The position numbers and the translations under genes were made by a program. A DNA stretch of 6,866 nt from Gemmatimonadota bacterium. Its GTDB lineage: Bacteria; Gemmatimonadota; Gemmatimonadetes; Palauibacterales; Palauibacteraceae. The stretch spans positions 1-6,866 of the forward strand of contig JAUVPT010000088.1 in the NCBI GenBank assembly GCA_030598525.1, in the 5' to 3' direction. Numbering within the stretch: the stretch's first letter is position 1; each line of letters begins with the position of its first letter. The notes beneath the pieces are model-generated. The model had not been told where the DNA came from, ran no database searches, and saw nothing but the letters and a program-made list of their open reading frames with translations. Positions 4,956 through 6,866 of the stretch are shown one piece after another.

Positions 4956-6422
4956 GTGACCATATCCCGACTCCTGAAACGAGGCCTTGCCGGCCTGGCC
5001 GTTACGGCGGCCGTCATGCTGGCAACTGCGAATCCGCTCGATGCCCAGATCAAGGACGGCACGGGCGGCCTCGAGATCAACGTGTTCTATGGCATGCTCA
5101 ACGGGCTGGGGGACACCGAGTTCGAGAACGACCCGGTGCCATGGAGGCTGGACAACGATCCCTACCACGGCGGTCGGCTCGGGTACGTGTTCGACTTCGG
5201 ACTCGGCGTCGAAGGCTTCTTCGGATACGTCGACTCGAAAGTCGTGGGATCCGCGTTCGATGGCGCGAAGGCCAAGGTGCATAACTACGGTGGCGACGTC
5301 TCCTACAACTTCAACATCGATCGCTCCATCCAGCTGGCGATCCTGGGCGGCGCGGGCGCCCAGAGTTTCGATCTCGACATCGACGGCCTCGATAAGGAGA
5401 CCGCCCTCGCGTTCAACTACGGGGCGGCGCTGAAGCTGTACCCGACGCGATGGCTCGGATTCCGCTTCGACTGGCGGAATTATCATTCGCAGGATGGACT
5501 GAAGGACGCGCGTGCGTTCCTCAACCCTGAAGGCGCGTCCCTGTCGGACCAGACCCTCGCTTCCACCGAATGGACGGCCGGATTGTCGTTCTTCCTGTGG
5601 GGCCCGAAGGACTCGGACGGCGATGGGGTGGAGGACAAGAACGACCTGTGCCCGGACACGCCGAAGGGCGTCGAAGTGGACTCCACCGGCTGCCCGCTCG
5701 ATGCTGACATGGACGGCGTCGGCGACTACATGGACCAGGGCCCGAACACGCCGCGCGGCGCGGCCGTGGACGACACGGGCTGCCCGCTCGATTCGGACGA
5801 GGACGGTGTCTTTGACGGCCTGGACCAGTGCCCGAACACTCCGAAGGGCGCCACGGTCGATGAAAACGGCTGCCCGAGCGACCGGGACGGTGACCTGGTG
5901 TTCTTCGGCATCGACCTGTGCCCGAACACTCCTGCGGGAGTGGTGGTGGACGCGACCGGCTGCCCGGTGGACAGTGACGCGGACGGCGTGTTCGATGGAC
6001 CCGACGCCTGCCCGAACACACCGGCCGGGGCCCGCGTGGACGGGCGCGGTTGCCTGGTGCAGTTGGAGCTCGAGAACGTCGAATTCGAGTTCAACAGCTT
6101 CGATCTGACCAGAACGGCACGGACCTATTTGGCGGAGCTGGCGGGCCAGATCGTGCAGCAGGCTGATCCCGAAGGTACGGGCCGCCTGGAGCTACGCGGG
6201 TTCACGGACTCGGTGGGAGCCGAGGCCTACAATGAGAGGCTTAGCGAGTCTCGGGCCGAGGCCGTGCGGGACTTTCTCCTCAGCACGAGCATGGAGATGG
6301 AGCAGTTCATCGATCGTCTCGATGCGGTGGGCTACGGCGAGGCCGACCCGGTTGCGACCAACGACACCGAGGAAGGTCGGGCGCGCAACCGGCGGGTGGA
6401 GCTGCACATCATCCAGCCGTAA
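4956..6422 (+). CDS. OmpA-family outer-membrane protein with thrombospondin type 3 repeats
   Basis: A 488-residue cell-envelope protein likely anchoring the outer membrane to peptidoglycan. Residues 1-30 are a Sec signal peptide (basic SRLLKR, hydrophobic core, probable cut after LDA30, before QIKD). Residues 31-215 look like an eight-stranded barrel of the OmpA/OMP_b-brl type: alternating strands rich in Gly and aromatics, such as LGYVFDFGLGVEGFFGYV (75-92) and WLGFRFDWRNY (166-176), ending in WTAGLSFFLW. Residues 219-368 are five TSP3-like calcium-binding repeats. Residues about 370-488 are an OmpA C-terminal domain: VEFEFNS at the start, GFTDSVG with D418, LSESRAEAV with R433 (the expected diaminopimelate-binding Asp and Arg), and GRARNRRVEL near the end. 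The GTG start is set by AGGGGG 6 nt upstream. It has its own 117-bp upstream gap, so it may be transcribed independently of the GDPD gene. The class is certain; any added porin or adhesin role is unknown. Confidence 0.95.
   Translation: MTISRLLKRGLAGLAVTAAVMLATANPLDAQIKDGTGGLEINVFYGMLNGLGDTEFENDPVPWRLDNDPYHGGRLGYVFDFGLGVEGFFGYVDSKVVGSAFDGAKAKVHNYGGDVSYNFNIDRSIQLAILGGAGAQSFDLDIDGLDKETALAFNYGAALKLYPTRWLGFRFDWRNYHSQDGLKDARAFLNPEGASLSDQTLASTEWTAGLSFFLWGPKDSDGDGVEDKNDLCPDTPKGVEVDSTGCPLDADMDGVGDYMDQGPNTPRGAAVDDTGCPLDSDEDGVFDGLDQCPNTPKGATVDENGCPSDRDGDLVFFGIDLCPNTPAGVVVDATGCPVDSDADGVFDGPDACPNTPAGARVDGRGCLVQLELENVEFEFNSFDLTRTARTYLAELAGQIVQQADPEGTGRLELRGFTDSVGAEAYNERLSESRAEAVRDFLLSTSMEMEQFIDRLDAVGYGEADPVATNDTEEGRARNRRVELHIIQP
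5610..6059 (+). repeat. Five tandem 30-codon thrombospondin type 3 repeats
   Basis: Five units of exactly 90 bp encode residues 219-248, 249-278, 279-308, 309-338 and 339-368 of the OmpA-family protein. The consensus runs from a DxDxDGVxD calcium loop through DxCPNTPxG to VDxxGCP. Units 1, 3 and 5 are canonical except that unit 5 ends GCL instead of GCP. Unit 2 has Gly262 (GGC at 5739-5741) where the first Cys should be. Unit 4 has DRDGDLVFFG in place of the DxDxDGVxDG loop, so two conserved loop positions, including one Asp, are lost. DNA identity is uneven, so the array is old rather than a recent expansion. Confidence 0.92.
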
Positions 6423-6450
6423 CGGCCAGATCCGACAGGCCGAAGTACTG

Positions 6451-6482
6451 CGGCCCGTCCTCGCGTGTGCGTGGGCGGGCCG
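6451..6482. terminator. GC-rich hairpin between convergent genes, probable terminator
   Basis: Bases 6451-6464 pair with 6469-6482: thirteen pairs including one G-U wobble (6458/6475), one T-T mismatch (6461/6472) and a GTGT tetraloop. It begins 28 nt after the OmpA-family TAA and lies 29 nt past the stop of the convergent PIN gene, so it could act on both strands. There is no U-tract. A second weaker inverted repeat, CGTCGA (6490-6495) with TCGACG (6506-6511), directly follows the PIN stop. Confidence 0.55.
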
Positions 6483-6511
6483 TCGGTCGCGTCGAGCCGG
6501 GCTGGTCGACG

Positions 6512-6866
6512 TCAGTCGGATCGCGTGACCAACGAGAAACCCGCGGTCTCGAAATCGCGGTCGAACGTAAATGCCGTGTCGATGCCTCGCTCGCGCATCA
6601 CGAGGAAGGAAGAGGCGTCCACGAGCCCTGGCTTGCCACCGCCTGAGATCACGGCGTCGAGTGCACGGTCGTGCAGGTCGCGGTCCACCCACGTGACATC
6701 CAGCAGGGGCTCGATCGCATCGCGAAGCGCCACGACCGCGTCAACTCCTATCCTGCTCCCGAGGAGGGCATAGCACTCCACCAGGACATGCGACGTCGTA
6801 ATCAGCTCCGCGTCGAGGCGCCGAAGAGAGCGCATTGTGTGGAGAGCGCTGCGGTGCCACCGATCG
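6512..6866 (-). CDS. PIN-domain ribonuclease (VapC-like toxin), N-terminus beyond window edge
   Basis: The visible 117 residues are the middle and C-terminal part of a PIN-domain protein, a metal-dependent RNase fold typical of VapC toxins (usual length about 130-145). Read from the window edge it begins DRWHRSALHTMRSLRRL, the usual helix after the first PIN strand, so an apparent ATG at 6835 is internal. Conserved acids seen, numbered from the edge: E30 in TTSHVLVECYAL, D83 in GLVDASSF, and D102/D104 in FTFDRDF. The first catalytic Asp, in the N-terminal strand, lies past the edge along with the start codon. In vapBC operons the antitoxin normally precedes the toxin, which here means bases beyond 6866; none can be seen. 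It converges with the OmpA-family gene. PIN identity is strong. A toxin role is inferred from the family, and a solitary PIN nuclease is the alternative. Confidence 0.88.
   Translation of the reverse strand, partial: DRWHRSALHTMRSLRRLDAELITTSHVLVECYALLGSRIGVDAVVALRDAIEPLLDVTWVDRDLHDRALDAVISGGGKPGLVDASSFLVMRERGIDTAFTFDRDFETAGFSLVTRSD

Noticed and set aside
5610..6059. The 90-bp tandem array considered as a CRISPR or recent minisatellite
   Set aside because: It is fully coding, each unit encodes a TSP3 motif, and DNA identity between units is too uneven for a CRISPR repeat or a fresh expansion.

Overview
This 6.9-kb window comes from a strongly GC-rich bacterial chromosome, with most third codon positions G or C. 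The organism is Gram-negative: there is a complete OmpA-family outer-membrane protein with a signal peptide, a barrel-like region, calcium-binding thrombospondin type 3 repeats and a peptidoglycan-binding domain. That architecture in a GC-rich genome fits Gemmatimonadota or a similar environmental phylum, but this is only a guess; nothing in the window fixes the taxon. There is no phage, insertion sequence, CRISPR array, rRNA or tRNA.

Layout. (1) Bases 1-640, minus strand: N-terminal two thirds of an ornithine cyclodeaminase/mu-crystallin family enzyme, cut by the window edge. (2) Bases 641-688: a 48-bp divergent spacer with a perfect 15-bp palindrome and TATA-like boxes. (3) Bases 689-2283, plus strand: a two-gene unit, a calcineurin-like metallophosphoesterase and a KANL3/Tex30-type alpha/beta hydrolase, joined by a 4-base GTGA overlap and followed by a strong hairpin. 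(4) Bases 2356-2805, minus strand: a small secreted, disordered, arginine/glutamine/glycine-rich protein of unknown function. (5) Bases 2955-4838, plus strand: a polytopic membrane protein fused to a glycerophosphodiester phosphodiesterase domain that probably faces the periplasm. (6) Bases 4956-6422, plus strand: the OmpA/TSP3 protein. (7) Bases 6512-6866, minus strand: a PIN-domain ribonuclease (VapC-like) whose N-terminus lies beyond the right edge.

How the genes relate. The metallophosphoesterase and hydrolase are probably translationally coupled. The three genes from 2356 to 6422 share an envelope theme (secreted basic protein, membrane phosphodiesterase, outer-membrane anchor), but spacing and orientation do not make them an operon. 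The PIN gene faces the OmpA gene, and its antitoxin, if it has one, should lie beyond the right edge.

I found no convincing new multigene system. The most unusual items are the lysine-free, leucine-free, aromatic-free basic secreted protein; the palindrome in the short divergent spacer, next to a gene that looks leaderless; and the partly decayed second and fourth TSP3 repeats of the OmpA protein.
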